Shown: positions 8,282-17,013 of the stretch, in pieces
How positions within the stretch are numbered: position 1 is the stretch's first letter
Layout of the letters: each line of letters begins with the position of its first letter
Assembly: GCA_947500555.1 (NCBI GenBank)
Contig: CANMSE010000001.1
Span: 372,001 to 436,000, forward strand
Length of the DNA: 64,000 bases
Origin: an uncultured Fulvivirga sp.
Lineage (GTDB): Bacteria > Bacteroidota > Bacteroidia > Cytophagales > Cyclobacteriaceae
Direction of reading: 5' to 3'
Made by a program: the position numbers and the translations under genes
The notes under the pieces: model-generated
What the model was told of the DNA's origin: nothing
The model's database searches: none
Seen by the model: only the letters and a program-made list of their open reading frames with translations

Positions 8282-8769
8282 TTTGGTTGTAAAATGTTCT
8301 CAATCAACCTCATCAACCTCTCCAAATATTCTTTATCCACGTCATCAAAATCATTGAGTTGATCGCTATCTACATCAAGTATTAACTTCACTTCACCATC
8401 CTTCGAAGCGGTGAGAACTATCTCTGATTTGGAATCGGAACTACATGCTATGTGACCTGGAAACTCATCGACATTTGGAACGATCAATGTTTCGTTTTTC
8501 TCCCAGGCTGTACCGCATACGCCTTTGCCCATTCTAATTCGTGTACAGGCTATTGGTCCTTGAAATGGTCCGAGTACCAGCTCATCTCCTTTAACAAGGT
8601 AAAAACCTACCCAGAAAAAATTCATCCCATATTTAAGAGCTGCGGCTATATTTGAAAGGTTTGCAATTAAATCATCTTCATAAGAAATCAGTCCTTCTAT
8701 TTGAGGAAGTAGTGACTCATATTTCTCCCTTTTATCTGTTGTAGTTGATATGATTAAATCTTCTGCCAT
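8272..8769 (-). CDS. msrC: GAF-domain free methionine-(R)-sulfoxide reductase-like
   Basis: The 165-residue single GAF domain matches free methionine-(R)-sulfoxide reductase (fRMsr), which repairs oxidised free methionine in the cytoplasm. The diagnostic run is present: FFWVGFYLVKGDELVLGPFQG, then PIACTRIRMGKGVCGTAW and FPGHIACSSDSKSEIVL. It contains the three Cys positions used for catalysis and resolution. The gene lies head to tail with ribD about 65 bases away, separated by a strong palindrome. Substrate assignment rests on the conserved cysteines and the DSKSE motif. Confidence 0.88.
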   Translation of the reverse strand: MAEDLIISTTTDKREKYESLLPQIEGLISYEDDLIANLSNIAAALKYGMNFFWVGFYLVKGDELVLGPFQGPIACTRIRMGKGVCGTAWEKNETLIVPNVDEFPGHIACSSDSKSEIVLTASKDGEVKLILDVDSDQLNDFDDVDKEYLERLMRLIENILQPNQK

Positions 8770-8787
8770 CGTTGTTTATTTGTCATA

Positions 8788-8829
8788 TTGAGCTTGTCGA
8801 AATATGATAGTCGGTTTCGACAAGCTCAA
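8788..8829. repeat. Bacteroidota-type REP-like palindrome (TTTCGACAAGCTCAA)
   Basis: A perfect 15-bp inverted repeat: left arm TTGAGCTTGTCGAAA at 8788-8802, 12-base spacer, right arm TTTCGACAAGCTCAA at 8815-8829. Four more pairs (GTCA/TGAC) flank it after a 2-base mismatch, giving a footprint of about 8782-8835. It sits between ribD and the GAF gene. From general knowledge, elements with the core TTTCGACAAGCTCA are widely dispersed in Bacteroidota genomes. There is one copy in this window. It could also stop ribD transcription, but there is no U-run. Confidence 0.85.
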
Positions 8830-8834
8830 CCTGA

Positions 8835-9863
8835 CTAATTTTTCTTATTCCGGTACACTAACAATTTATCTTCTCCAATAAGTTCTTCCTGATGGGGTAA
8901 AAATAATCTGACCGCATCAATCCCTTCACCAAAGCTGGCCTTGGATTCAAAAACTCTTGCCTCATCCCAAAGATTTGCCTCAACAAATGATTGATGTAAA
9001 GCTGCTCCACCCTCTACAATTATTGACTGAATTCCCTGATCATAAAGATGGCTCATGATCTGGCTCAGCATATTGGATTGTTCAACCTTAATCCATTCGA
9101 TATTTTCGGACTTTTTACTTCTCTCTAAATTAAAACAAAGCGTTTTAATGGAGTTATCAAACAAATTGAGACTATCAGACAGCGATAGTTTTTTATCAAT
9201 CACTATTCGAATTGGGTTACCACCACTCCAATCACGCACGTCCAATCTTGGATTATCATATTTGGCAGTATTGGTTCCTATCATAATACCAGCCTCATCC
9301 GCACGCCATTTATGAACAAGTTGTCTACTCAACTCGGCACTGATCCATTTTGAATCAAAGTTTTTTCTCGCAATAAAGCCATCAGCTGTTTGCGCCCACT
9401 TTAAGATTACAAAAGGTCGTTTTTTTTCAACAAAAGTGAAGAATCGTTTATTCAGCTCTCTTCCTTTCTCTTCTAATACTCCAGTTTCTACTTCTATAAC
9501 TGCGGAACGCAGCTTCTCAATTCCTTTACCTCCCACAAGAGGATTAGAATCGACATTAGCTATGACGACTCTCTTTACCCGATTTTCGACTAGTAAGTTA
9601 GCACAAGGAGGTGTTTTACCGTGGTGGGCACAAGGTTCAAGGTTAACATAAATTGTACTATACTTTAATAGCGATTTATCATTTACTGAATTGATAGCAT
9701 TAACTTCTGCATGAGCTTCTCCATATAGCTGGTGCCATCCTTCTCCAAGAATCTTATCATCATGAACTACAACGCAGCCTACCATTGGGTTAGGGCTTAC
9801 CCTCCCCAGCCCATTTTGGGCCAGTTCCATGGCTCGTAACATGTATAATTCGTCCTGGTTCAC
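8835..9863 (-). CDS. ribD: Bifunctional riboflavin biosynthesis deaminase/reductase RibD
   Basis: Catalyses the second and third steps of riboflavin synthesis: deamination, then side-chain reduction of the pyrimidine intermediate. At 342 residues it has both domains. The N-terminal zinc deaminase shows VSPNPMVGCVVV, HAEVNAI (catalytic His-Ala-Glu) and EPCAHHGKTPPC with the zinc Cys residues. The C-terminal reductase runs from about residue 145 (RPFVILKWAQTADG, GGNPIRIVID, IIVEGGAALHQSF). It starts at ATG 9863, opposite prmC with a 196-base gap, and ends just before the palindrome at 8788-8829. Confidence 0.96.
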   Translation of the reverse strand: MNQDELYMLRAMELAQNGLGRVSPNPMVGCVVVHDDKILGEGWHQLYGEAHAEVNAINSVNDKSLLKYSTIYVNLEPCAHHGKTPPCANLLVENRVKRVVIANVDSNPLVGGKGIEKLRSAVIEVETGVLEEKGRELNKRFFTFVEKKRPFVILKWAQTADGFIARKNFDSKWISAELSRQLVHKWRADEAGIMIGTNTAKYDNPRLDVRDWSGGNPIRIVIDKKLSLSDSLNLFDNSIKTLCFNLERSKKSENIEWIKVEQSNMLSQIMSHLYDQGIQSIIVEGGAALHQSFVEANLWDEARVFESKASFGEGIDAVRLFLPHQEELIGEDKLLVYRNKKN

Positions 9864-9995
9864 GTAACTATAATTTTATATACAGTGACAAAAATGAACT
9901 TTAAAAAAATATAAAGCCATTTTTTCCTGCAGGACGTTTATAATCGTATTATTCAACGTCATATTTGACGGATTAAATTTATGCTTCATTAACAG

Positions 9996-10026
9996 TTGGT
10001 TCAAGTGGTTGTAACTACTAAATTTG
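9996..10026 (+). promoter_or_regulatory. Bacteroidota-type promoter for prmC
   Basis: TTG at 9996-9998 is followed after 20 bases by TAAATTTG at 10019-10026, a good match to the Bacteroidota -33/-7 consensus (TTG, about 17-23 bases, TAnnTTTG). The prmC ATG is 34 bases beyond the -7 box. The rest of the 196-base ribD-prmC gap holds AT-rich sequence with no gene. Confidence 0.6.
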
Positions 10027-10059
10027 CTTGGGTAGTTAATTCTATCCTTTTCAAATCAT

Positions 10060-10929
10060 ATGTCAGAAACTACTCCTGATTCTACTAAAAAACTTCTTAA
10101 ATGGATCATTGAATCTATAGAGATAGACGAGTCTGAATCGGAAATTCAATCTTTGGCCTATCTGACACTCGAGAAGCTTTTTAAAATTGATAAAGCGGAA
10201 ATTATCACAGATCGGTCTATCAATTTAAGTAATAAGCAAATCAAGGAGCTGAAACAGTTCATAGGCAGGATCAATAATGAAGAACCTATCCAATACATAC
10301 TTGGTGAAGCTGATTTCTTTGGGCGAAAGTTCATGGTCACCCCTGCAGTACTTATTCCCAGAAATGAAACAGAGGAATTGGTAAATCTGATTATTCAGGA
10401 TTATAAAGACAAGTCAATCAAGCTACTGGATATTGGCACAGGCTCTGGTTGTATACCAATTACTTTGATTAAGGAATTGAAATTGAATAAGGCTTATGCT
10501 ATTGACTTTGATCCCCGGGTAATAAAAATTGCGAAGCAAAATGCAGAAAAGTATAATGTGGAGATTGATTTTTTAATGATCGATGCGCTGAAAGAAAAAT
10601 TTCCAATTCAGGGGGTTGATGTTATTGTGAGCAACCCTCCTTATGTTACCAACTCCGAGCGAGAGTTGATGAAGAATAATGTGCTGAAATTTGAACCCGG
10701 CACCGCACTTTTTGTAGACGATGAAACCCCATTAGTTTTCTATGAACGAATAGCTGAGCACGCCTTGGAAAGTTTGAAAGAGGACGGGCGCCTCTACTTT
10801 GAGATCAACGAGCAGTTTGGCGATAAAGTGAAATTTATGTTGGAACAAAAAGGCTATAAGAATGTCTCTATCATTGCTGACCTTAATGGTAAAGACCGAA
10901 TTATTAGAGCCTCAAATGCGCTCGCCTAG
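10060..10929 (+). CDS. prmC: Release factor glutamine methyltransferase PrmC
   Basis: Methylates the Gln of the GGQ loop in release factors RF1/RF2, using SAM. The 289-residue protein has the N-terminal helical domain ending in EEPIQYILGEADFFGRKFMVTPAVLIPRNETEELV. The SAM-binding loop LDIGTGSGCIPITL follows (about residue 126), and then the catalytic SNPPYVT motif (about residue 195). All are hallmarks of PrmC/HemK. It has its own promoter-like sequence. Its last 18 bases overlap the convergent TPK-like gene. Confidence 0.96.
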   Translation: MSETTPDSTKKLLKWIIESIEIDESESEIQSLAYLTLEKLFKIDKAEIITDRSINLSNKQIKELKQFIGRINNEEPIQYILGEADFFGRKFMVTPAVLIPRNETEELVNLIIQDYKDKSIKLLDIGTGSGCIPITLIKELKLNKAYAIDFDPRVIKIAKQNAEKYNVEIDFLMIDALKEKFPIQGVDVIVSNPPYVTNSERELMKNNVLKFEPGTALFVDDETPLVFYERIAEHALESLKEDGRLYFEINEQFGDKVKFMLEQKGYKNVSIIADLNGKDRIIRASNALA

Positions 10930-11508
10930 CCAAAACCCAGTTTGGTTTGATATTTCAATAAATCCCTCCTGAGTAGGCATGAATTTATTATTCTCTGTCG
11001 CGACTTGATAATTATTGAAAATAATTTCATCTACCTCATCCCAAAGAACAATGGATTGACCAATGCTTAACCATTTTTTGAAATGCTCTTTTGAATAATG
11101 CCACTTCAGATTATTATCATAGATCACCAGGTCAATTTTGGAAGTGAAGGGATTAAGCTTTTTAGTAAACGCACTATCCCATTTGCCAATTATGTTTACA
11201 GCGTTGTAATTGTTAGCTAACAGGAAATGTAAGGCCCGTTCCAAGGTATTCTCCTCTTTATTTTTTGTCAGATACTTAAGTGGTTCTTGATGAGTTAGTA
11301 ATTCTCTTATCAGCTCCAAATCTTTGTTCCCTCCTATAACAACATCAAGCTTAAAACCTTGAAGTAGCAGCTTCTCCACATCTCTGGCATCGACAATAAC
11401 TGTTGGAGTCCATTCCAACAGACTATCCATGGGTACATTATTCAGGTTTGGATTGATTATCAAAAGAGCAGGTTCTTGCTCGTCACGAACGATGTGATGT
11501 GAAGACAT
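10912..11508 (-). CDS. Thiamin-pyrophosphokinase-fold-like protein, probably degenerate
   Basis: Not confidently recognised. The 198-residue layout resembles the thiamin pyrophosphokinase catalytic domain: a segment TVIVDARDVEKLLLQGFKLDVVIGGNKDL in place of the usual DGG...PD.IIGDFDS, then NTLERALHFLLANNYNAVNIIGKWDSAF in place of TDLEKAL...I.GA.GGR.DH. The acidic metal ligands GDFDS and the TD and R.DH residues are replaced, so activity is doubtful. A TAATG junction (1-base overlap) couples it to the DUF2520 gene, and its 3' end overlaps prmC. It is probably the last gene of the ccm operon transcript. Confidence 0.5.
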   Translation of the reverse strand: MSSHHIVRDEQEPALLIINPNLNNVPMDSLLEWTPTVIVDARDVEKLLLQGFKLDVVIGGNKDLELIRELLTHQEPLKYLTKNKEENTLERALHFLLANNYNAVNIIGKWDSAFTKKLNPFTSKIDLVIYDNNLKWHYSKEHFKKWLSIGQSIVLWDEVDEIIFNNYQVATENNKFMPTQEGFIEISNQTGFWLGERI

Positions 11509-12299
11509 TAATCAATAGGGTAATTATCAACTATGTTCTGCGAAATGAGACGATAAAGTTCGGCCAGCTCTTCATTCTCTTCCAAGAAGCTCATGTGTCC
11601 ATCGAGTGTTTGAAAGTCGTGACGTTTAGCTGGCCCTGTCTGTGAGTTTACAGGGCCAATTTCCAGGGCTTTGTTAACAGTCTCTATCACTAAAGGCTTT
11701 AAAATATCGAACTCTATATTCTTCGATTTTAATATTTGCTCCGCTAGCATCAGGCAATGGTTGGTAAAGTTACTGGCAAATACTGCCGCCACATGTAGTG
11801 CCTTTCTATCAGTACTGCTTAGCGTATAAACTTTCTTACTTATATCTTTAGCAATGGCCTTCAATAGCTTTTCTGTCTTATGATCTTCTGCTTCAATGCA
11901 AATTGGAATATCAGAAAATGATACTTTTTTTGATTTGCTAAATGTCTGCAAAGGATAAAAAACACCGGTAGCATCCGCAGCAGTGTAGCCAAGTACACCT
12001 AGTGATTGAGCCCCTGATGTATGTACAACTACTGCTCGATCAGGTAATACCAAATTTTGAGAAACTTCGGCAATAGCATCATCTGATACAGCAATTATGA
12101 AAAGCTCTGCTTTACTTGAAGAAAAATCTAAGTCAGCATTTACTTCAGCCTGGTATAATCTATCAATAAGTTTAGAAGCATTTTTTTTTGATTGGCTGTA
12201 CACTTCAACCACTGGATAGCCCGCATTTTCTAATGCTGGTGCTAAATGCCAGGCCACATTTCCAGCTCCAATAAAGGCAATGCGCTTATCAGAAAGCAT
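11508..12299 (-). CDS. DUF2520/Rossmann-fold oxidoreductase-like protein
   Basis: A 263-residue ProC-like protein. The N-terminal NAD(P)-binding Rossmann motif is IAFIGAGNVAWHLAPALENAG. A middle VVHTSGAQSLGVL and the YPLQTFSKSKKVSFSDIPICIEA segment are typical of DUF2520 proteins. The C-terminal helical domain (LHVAAVFASNFTNHCLMLAEQIL, then LEIGPVNSQTGPAKRHD) resembles 6-phosphogluconate-dehydrogenase-like dimerisation domains. Often labelled F420-dependent NADP oxidoreductase-like, but the substrate is unknown. It is 3 bases downstream of ccmF and overlaps the next gene by one base. Confidence 0.85.
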   Translation of the reverse strand: MLSDKRIAFIGAGNVAWHLAPALENAGYPVVEVYSQSKKNASKLIDRLYQAEVNADLDFSSSKAELFIIAVSDDAIAEVSQNLVLPDRAVVVHTSGAQSLGVLGYTAADATGVFYPLQTFSKSKKVSFSDIPICIEAEDHKTEKLLKAIAKDISKKVYTLSSTDRKALHVAAVFASNFTNHCLMLAEQILKSKNIEFDILKPLVIETVNKALEIGPVNSQTGPAKRHDFQTLDGHMSFLEENEELAELYRLISQNIVDNYPID

Positions 12300-12302
12300 A
12301 AT

Positions 12303-14840
12303 TTATTCCAATCCTTTGGTTTTCATCTTCTGAAATTCGGAATAACGCCTGTTAATAGCAACTATAAAACCAGCCACTAGAACGAGTGTCCCTAGCCATA
12401 ATAGGTTGATAAATGGTTTCTCAAGTGCTTTCATTACCACCCAATTCTTTTGCCTTGTGTTAGCGCTGATAGAAAAATTGTTTGTCTCAGGGTGAACATT
12501 TAGCAAGCTCAATCGAATGCCTAGGTCGCTAATTTCATCTGAAATTCTGCCAACCAAACCATCCTTTATCAGAAAGATGGGAGTTGTAGTATATTCCTTC
12601 TCTTCCCCCTGAACTTTGATATAGGCTTTGATGGCTACATCCTCCTCACTTAAATCTACTCCATCCAATTCAGGAAGACGCTCTAATCCCTGCACGGTAG
12701 CTACATAATCGTTAACGAAGAAATTTTCATCAATAGCTACACGAAACTCTTCACTCTCACTCCAATCTACTTCTTCGGTAGGGTTACGAACCGAGCTTAC
12801 ATGAGTGTATAAATCACTACTTAAACCTCGTTTTATATCCGGAGAGGCCAAGAGTCCTCCCATATCCTCATTGATCTGTGCTCTTGGAAAAAGGTTAAAT
12901 TTCTTACCATTTGGTTTGGTGTACTCAATTTCATAAAATGTATTTTCTGGAGCTATTTCAACGGTATCTCCCTTTGAATAGATCAAATTATCATTATCAA
13001 AAACATCAGACTTTACCGTTACTAAATGTGATATAGCTGTATTAGTAATGTCATTCTTATCGATGTAAATACCTTCCTTAACAGACTCCACTCTTTCACC
13101 CTTATACTTCAACTCATAATCAAGCATCACTTTTGGTTCATTGACAAAAAGTAAAAGGTTCTCATTATTAAATTCAGCAGATGATTCTTTAGAGATCAGC
13201 ATCCCGGTGTTGTTGAGAGAAACCACTTTCGAATACCCCGAAGAAAATAAAATACCAATAAGCATCAGGCCAACACCAATGTGTGTGATTGCGCCACCGG
13301 ATAACTTAGGGCTAGTCTTAAACAGACCAATTAGTATTTTTCCATTAGCTACGATAGTGAAAACTCCTGCAAATAATAAAACTATATAGGTAGGATCAGC
13401 CACATTGGCAACCAAAATAACCGTAGCACTAATTATAAGTGTCAAAACTAGCGGTCCTGTCAGGCTACTTTTCAAATCCTTAATCTCAATCTTTTTCCAC
13501 CAGAAAAACTGGCCAACTCCGGATAATAATGCTACTAAAACCGCAAACCATAGCTGAAATTTAGAGTAGTATTCAATTTGATTGGCTGGAGGAGCAAAGT
13601 TTCCTACTCCACCAAATAATTCTATGATGTTATTAAATACGGGTATTGAGGTTGGAATCAGCACCTGAAAACCCATCAAGCATAATGAAAGAGCCCCCAA
13701 GAATATCCAAAACTCGCGAGAATAGGTATCAGCTTCTTTCTCACTTGTGGGAATGTCTTTCCACCTAGCAATAGTAAGTATAACAGCTACTGCAGTAAAG
13801 AATACCAGATAAATCAACAACTGGCCTGACAGACCTAAATCGGTGAAAGAATGAACTGAGGCGTTACCAAGAACACCACTTCTAGTCAGGAAGGTAGAAT
13901 AGAGTATTAAAATGAATGCGGTAATCACCAGAATGATTGATGACTTCAGGGTTGTATCACTATTACGATAAGCGATCATTACATGAATAGCAGCAACAAG
14001 AAATAACCACGGAACATATACCGCGTTTTCAACCGGATCCCAGTTCCAGTAACCTCCAAAGTTCAACGTTTCATAAGCCCAGTAACCTCCCATCAAAATA
14101 CCAATACCAAGTACGGCTGCTGAAAATAAAGCCCAAGGTAGAGCCGGGCGAATCCATTCCTTATATCTCTTTTTCCAGAGTCCTGCAATGCAATAAGCAA
14201 ATGGTACAACCGTGGTGGCAAAACCTAAGAATAATGTAGGCGGGTGAATGACCATCCAATAATTCTGGAGCAAAGGATTTAAGCCTGTTCCATCTTCGGG
14301 AACAAAATTAGGCTGAGCAGCGAAAATTGGAGCAGAGATGGCATCTCGAAGTAATATGAAGGGAGAGCTTCCTAGTTTTAATTCTAACCCGGGAATAACT
14401 ACTCCTAATATCATTGATGATAGAAAAGCCTGTACTGCAGAAAATATAGCCATCACAGGAGACTCCCAGAATTTGTTAGTAGCTATTATCACAATACCCA
14501 GAATAGCATGCCAAAACATCCAAAGTAGAAAGCTGCCTTCCTGTCCTTCCCAAAAACAAGAGATCATATAATGACCCGGCAATCGTCTGGAGGAGTGAGA
14601 CCAGGCATAGTGGTATTCGAAATAATGATTATAAATAATGAAGAAAAGGCAGAAGACTATTCCTAAGACAGAAAAAGCATGCACATAAAATGCAGCTCGG
14701 CCATTTTGCTTCCAAAAATACTCCTTATCAATTCCTTCTGCATTAGATGATTTAAAAAAACAAAAGGCTGCATAAAGCGCAGCGATTAAAGAGGTTATTA
14801 CAAAAAAGTGACCTAAGTCACCAATAAATTCATGAATCAT
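12303..14840 (-). CDS. ccmF: Cytochrome c heme lyase CcmF/CcsA-type
   Basis: Membrane component that attaches heme to apocytochrome c in system I maturation. The 845-residue protein has many membrane segments and the conserved WWD region GGYWAYETLNFGGYWNWDPVENAVYVPW (about residues 257-284), which binds heme. Upstream lie HYAWSHSSRRLPGHYMISCFWEGQEGSFLLW and HPPTLFLGF with the conserved heme-ligand His residues. A large periplasmic domain fills about residues 545-800, making the protein longer than proteobacterial CcmF, as is usual in Bacteroidota. It follows ccmE by 17 bases. Confidence 0.94.
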   Translation of the reverse strand: MIHEFIGDLGHFFVITSLIAALYAAFCFFKSSNAEGIDKEYFWKQNGRAAFYVHAFSVLGIVFCLFFIIYNHYFEYHYAWSHSSRRLPGHYMISCFWEGQEGSFLLWMFWHAILGIVIIATNKFWESPVMAIFSAVQAFLSSMILGVVIPGLELKLGSSPFILLRDAISAPIFAAQPNFVPEDGTGLNPLLQNYWMVIHPPTLFLGFATTVVPFAYCIAGLWKKRYKEWIRPALPWALFSAAVLGIGILMGGYWAYETLNFGGYWNWDPVENAVYVPWLFLVAAIHVMIAYRNSDTTLKSSIILVITAFILILYSTFLTRSGVLGNASVHSFTDLGLSGQLLIYLVFFTAVAVILTIARWKDIPTSEKEADTYSREFWIFLGALSLCLMGFQVLIPTSIPVFNNIIELFGGVGNFAPPANQIEYYSKFQLWFAVLVALLSGVGQFFWWKKIEIKDLKSSLTGPLVLTLIISATVILVANVADPTYIVLLFAGVFTIVANGKILIGLFKTSPKLSGGAITHIGVGLMLIGILFSSGYSKVVSLNNTGMLISKESSAEFNNENLLLFVNEPKVMLDYELKYKGERVESVKEGIYIDKNDITNTAISHLVTVKSDVFDNDNLIYSKGDTVEIAPENTFYEIEYTKPNGKKFNLFPRAQINEDMGGLLASPDIKRGLSSDLYTHVSSVRNPTEEVDWSESEEFRVAIDENFFVNDYVATVQGLERLPELDGVDLSEEDVAIKAYIKVQGEEKEYTTTPIFLIKDGLVGRISDEISDLGIRLSLLNVHPETNNFSISANTRQKNWVVMKALEKPFINLLWLGTLVLVAGFIVAINRRYSEFQKMKTKGLE

Positions 14841-14857
14841 ATGATTTTCTTTTTCCG

Positions 14858-15268
14858 CTACATCTTCGCTTCTACTGTCTCTTCTTGATACTTAGAAGGG
14901 CACTTCAATAAAATCTTATCCGCAACAAATAATTCATCATTATAAGAACCGATAACTACCACTTTTTCAGATCTCATGAAATCCGGAGGTATTGGTTCAT
15001 TATAAAAAACTTCTTGCTTTTTACCATTCTCATCTTGCATGATGAAGCGTACTGAAAGTTTATCGGCCGATGGATATATTCCTGTTATCTCACCTTGATT
15101 ATCTCTTGTTAGCTCTCCTACCACATGGATACTCTTATCGCTACCACCTTTAGCCATGTCATAAGCTTCGGAGAATGTTACATAACTGCTGGCATCACCT
15201 GCTGTGGAGATAATGATTCCAATAGCTGCCGCTATCAATACTATTCCGATTATATGTGATCTTTTCAT
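14858..15268 (-). CDS. ccmE: Heme chaperone CcmE, cysteine (CxxxY) variant
   Basis: Periplasmic membrane-anchored chaperone that carries heme from CcmC to CcmF. I choose ATG 15268 (MKRSHIIG), giving a single N-terminal anchor directly; an ATG 27 bases upstream would add nine unrelated residues. The OB-fold core has HVVGELTRD, VRFIMQD and YNEPIPPDFMRSEKVVVIG. In place of the classical heme-linking His (HxxxY), the C-terminal motif reads KCPSKY, with Cys123 and Tyr127 (CxxxY). This cysteine form is known from archaea, sulfate reducers and Bacteroidota. It lies between ccmD and ccmF. Confidence 0.9.
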   Translation of the reverse strand: MKRSHIIGIVLIAAAIGIIISTAGDASSYVTFSEAYDMAKGGSDKSIHVVGELTRDNQGEITGIYPSADKLSVRFIMQDENGKKQEVFYNEPIPPDFMRSEKVVVIGSYNDELFVADKILLKCPSKYQEETVEAKM

Positions 15269-15363
15269 GTGTATGTATTTATCTTCAAATGTCATATGGA
15301 ATTCGCAATAAACTTATTCATCCCTCGGTTGGTAAAATTAGGGACTCTAAGTTTATGCTCATT

Positions 15364-15612
15364 TCATGACTCTTTTTTAATAGTCTTTTCCAATGAAGAC
15401 ACTTTCTTGTCAATGACGACCAGATAGGTAAGTGTCCCAAATAAAATGATTAAAATAATACCTGTTAAAACGTATATCTTACCATCTTCTCTCAAACGGT
15501 CAGCCATTGGGACTTCAGTATTTTTATAGTCCTCTTCACTAATTGGCATCCTATCCTGAGCACTGAGATTCAATGCCACAAACATTACAATAATTAACAA
15601 CCACTTTTTCAT
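15364..15612 (-). CDS. ccmD: CcmD-family small membrane protein
   Basis: An 82-residue protein between ccmC and ccmE. It has an N-terminal signal-like segment (WLLIIVMFVALNLSAQ) and one central membrane helix (IYVLTGIILIILFGTLTYLVVI). A short charged coil ending KTIKKES follows. This is the pattern of the Bacteroidota CcmD family, larger than proteobacterial CcmD because of the signal peptide. CcmD stabilises CcmC-CcmE interaction and release of heme-loaded CcmE. Its start overlaps the ccmC stop by 4 bases, so the pair is translationally coupled. Confidence 0.85.
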   Translation of the reverse strand: MKKWLLIIVMFVALNLSAQDRMPISEEDYKNTEVPMADRLREDGKIYVLTGIILIILFGTLTYLVVIDKKVSSLEKTIKKES

Positions 15613-16265
15613 AGTGTTTCTAATTCTAGTTTTCTAATTCTTACTCTTATGGTGGCAATCCAAACACCAAGTAGTATCCACGCTAGTACGGCAGGATAAA
15701 ACACCAAACGTAATCCGCTATCAAGATCATAAGCGTTAAAACCGGGATTACCTCCATTGCCAGGGTGAAGTGAATCTGTAAGACGAGGTAAAATAAACAG
15801 CAATGGAATCAGTGCCGAAAAAGCAAATATATTATATATCGCACTGATACGTGCTCTTTGTTCTTCATTCTCTATAGAGCCTCTTAAAACAAAGTAGGCA
15901 AAATAAATAAGTAAGCCGATGGCACTGGCATTTTGTTTAGGATCACCACTCCACCATTCTCCCCAAGCATATTGCGCCCAAAACATTCCGGTAAGGATAC
16001 CAAAAATGCCGAAAATGACTCCTACGTTGGCAAATTCAATTGCTACAGTATCAAATTTTGCCTTATTATCCTTTAAATAGTTGACCGAGTAAACTACTGA
16101 AATGGCTAAAAGGACAATCATTCCAAACCACATGGGCACATGAAAATGAAGCGCCCGAATAGTCTCGTTTAGAATATTCAGTCTTGGGACATCAAACAGG
16201 AGCCCTCCAACAAACGTGTAGATTAATAAAATAGTGGTTAGTATTTTCCACCAGTGTTTCCGCAT
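15609..16265 (-). CDS. ccmC: Heme-handling protein CcmC
   Basis: Membrane protein that loads heme onto CcmE. The 218-residue, six-helix chain has the tryptophan-rich heme-binding loop WGEWWSGDPKQNASAIG (about residues 106-122), flanked by conserved His residues in ALHFHVPMW and DSLHPGN. It lies between ccmB (13-base gap) and ccmD (4-base overlap) in the minus-strand ccm operon. Assignment as CcmC rather than CcmF rests on length and gene order. Confidence 0.93.
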   Translation of the reverse strand: MRKHWWKILTTILLIYTFVGGLLFDVPRLNILNETIRALHFHVPMWFGMIVLLAISVVYSVNYLKDNKAKFDTVAIEFANVGVIFGIFGILTGMFWAQYAWGEWWSGDPKQNASAIGLLIYFAYFVLRGSIENEEQRARISAIYNIFAFSALIPLLFILPRLTDSLHPGNGGNPGFNAYDLDSGLRLVFYPAVLAWILLGVWIATIRVRIRKLELETL

Positions 16266-16278
16266 ATTCTTTGCGCTT

Positions 16279-16935
16279 TTATGTGCGCCAAAGATACGGG
16301 AATAAGAGAAAAGAAACTGTGCCTACAATTACATTAATTGCTAATAAAGTAAGTACTTCATCTAAGCTTACAGATCGTTCCAAACCGTCAATAGCATTCT
16401 TAGAAACTTTAATAACCATGAGCAGCATAGGAAGTATAATTGGGAAGGAAAGAATAGCCATTAGCGTCTGACTACCACCTGCCTTTGAAGCTATAGCAGA
16501 TACCAAAGTCAAAGTTGATGAAAATCCAACAGCTGCCAGTATAATATTGATGAGAAAGAGGCCAATATCATCAATAGGATTACCCAAAATAAGGGAGTAG
16601 AAAAATACTCCAGTTAAAGCTAGGAACACTAACAGTAAGGAATTATATACAACACGTGCCGTGATTAAAGCCTGCGGGCTTATAATAGAATAATAATATA
16701 GTTGTCTTTCCGGCTTCTCTCCAATAAAGCTTTTTGCCACGGCATTGATGGAAGCAAATAAAATAATTATCCAAAAAAGTGCATTCCATGTAATAGGAGA
16801 GAGTTCTTCATTGCGCACATTAAAGCTTAAATAGCATATAAAAATGGTACTTGCGAGATAAAGTACAAGACCATTCAGCGCATATCTATTACGCCATTCC
16901 TGCTTGAACTCTTTTTTTATGAATTCTATGATCAA
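16279..16935 (-). CDS. ccmB: Heme exporter membrane subunit CcmB
   Basis: A 218-residue, six-helix membrane protein of the CcmABCD complex that releases heme-loaded CcmE. FIKKEFKQEWRNRYALNGLVLYLASTIFICYLSF at the N-terminus and SFIGEKPERQLYYYSIISPQALITARVVYN in the first loop are typical. It should pair with the ATPase CcmA, but no ccmA lies next to it: the bases upstream lead into the divergent polysaccharide locus. It is the first gene of the ccm operon in this window. Confidence 0.92.
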   Translation of the reverse strand: MIIEFIKKEFKQEWRNRYALNGLVLYLASTIFICYLSFNVRNEELSPITWNALFWIIILFASINAVAKSFIGEKPERQLYYYSIISPQALITARVVYNSLLLVFLALTGVFFYSLILGNPIDDIGLFLINIILAAVGFSSTLTLVSAIASKAGGSQTLMAILSFPIILPMLLMVIKVSKNAIDGLERSVSLDEVLTLLAINVIVGTVSFLLFPYLWRT

Positions 16936-16985
16936 ACCAGAGCCTCTTTAAAAATACAAGTCTATCAAAAAAGTAAGTAATTCGG

Positions 16986-17013
16986 TTGGATAAGATCATT
17001 ATTGTTAGTTTTG
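16986..17013 (+). promoter_or_regulatory. Bacteroidota-type promoter heading the polysaccharide locus
   Basis: TTG at 16986-16988, a 17-base spacer, then TAGTTTTG at 17006-17013 (matches TAnnTTTG). The ATG at 17028 lies 14 bases past the -7 box, so the leader would be very short. This argues for the 17028 start rather than the TTG at 16986, which would sit inside the promoter. Confidence 0.6.

Noticed and set aside
15269..15295. Upstream ATG for ccmE (adds nine residues)
   Set aside because: The added residues precede the basic start of the membrane anchor; ATG 15268 gives the normal CcmE N-terminus.
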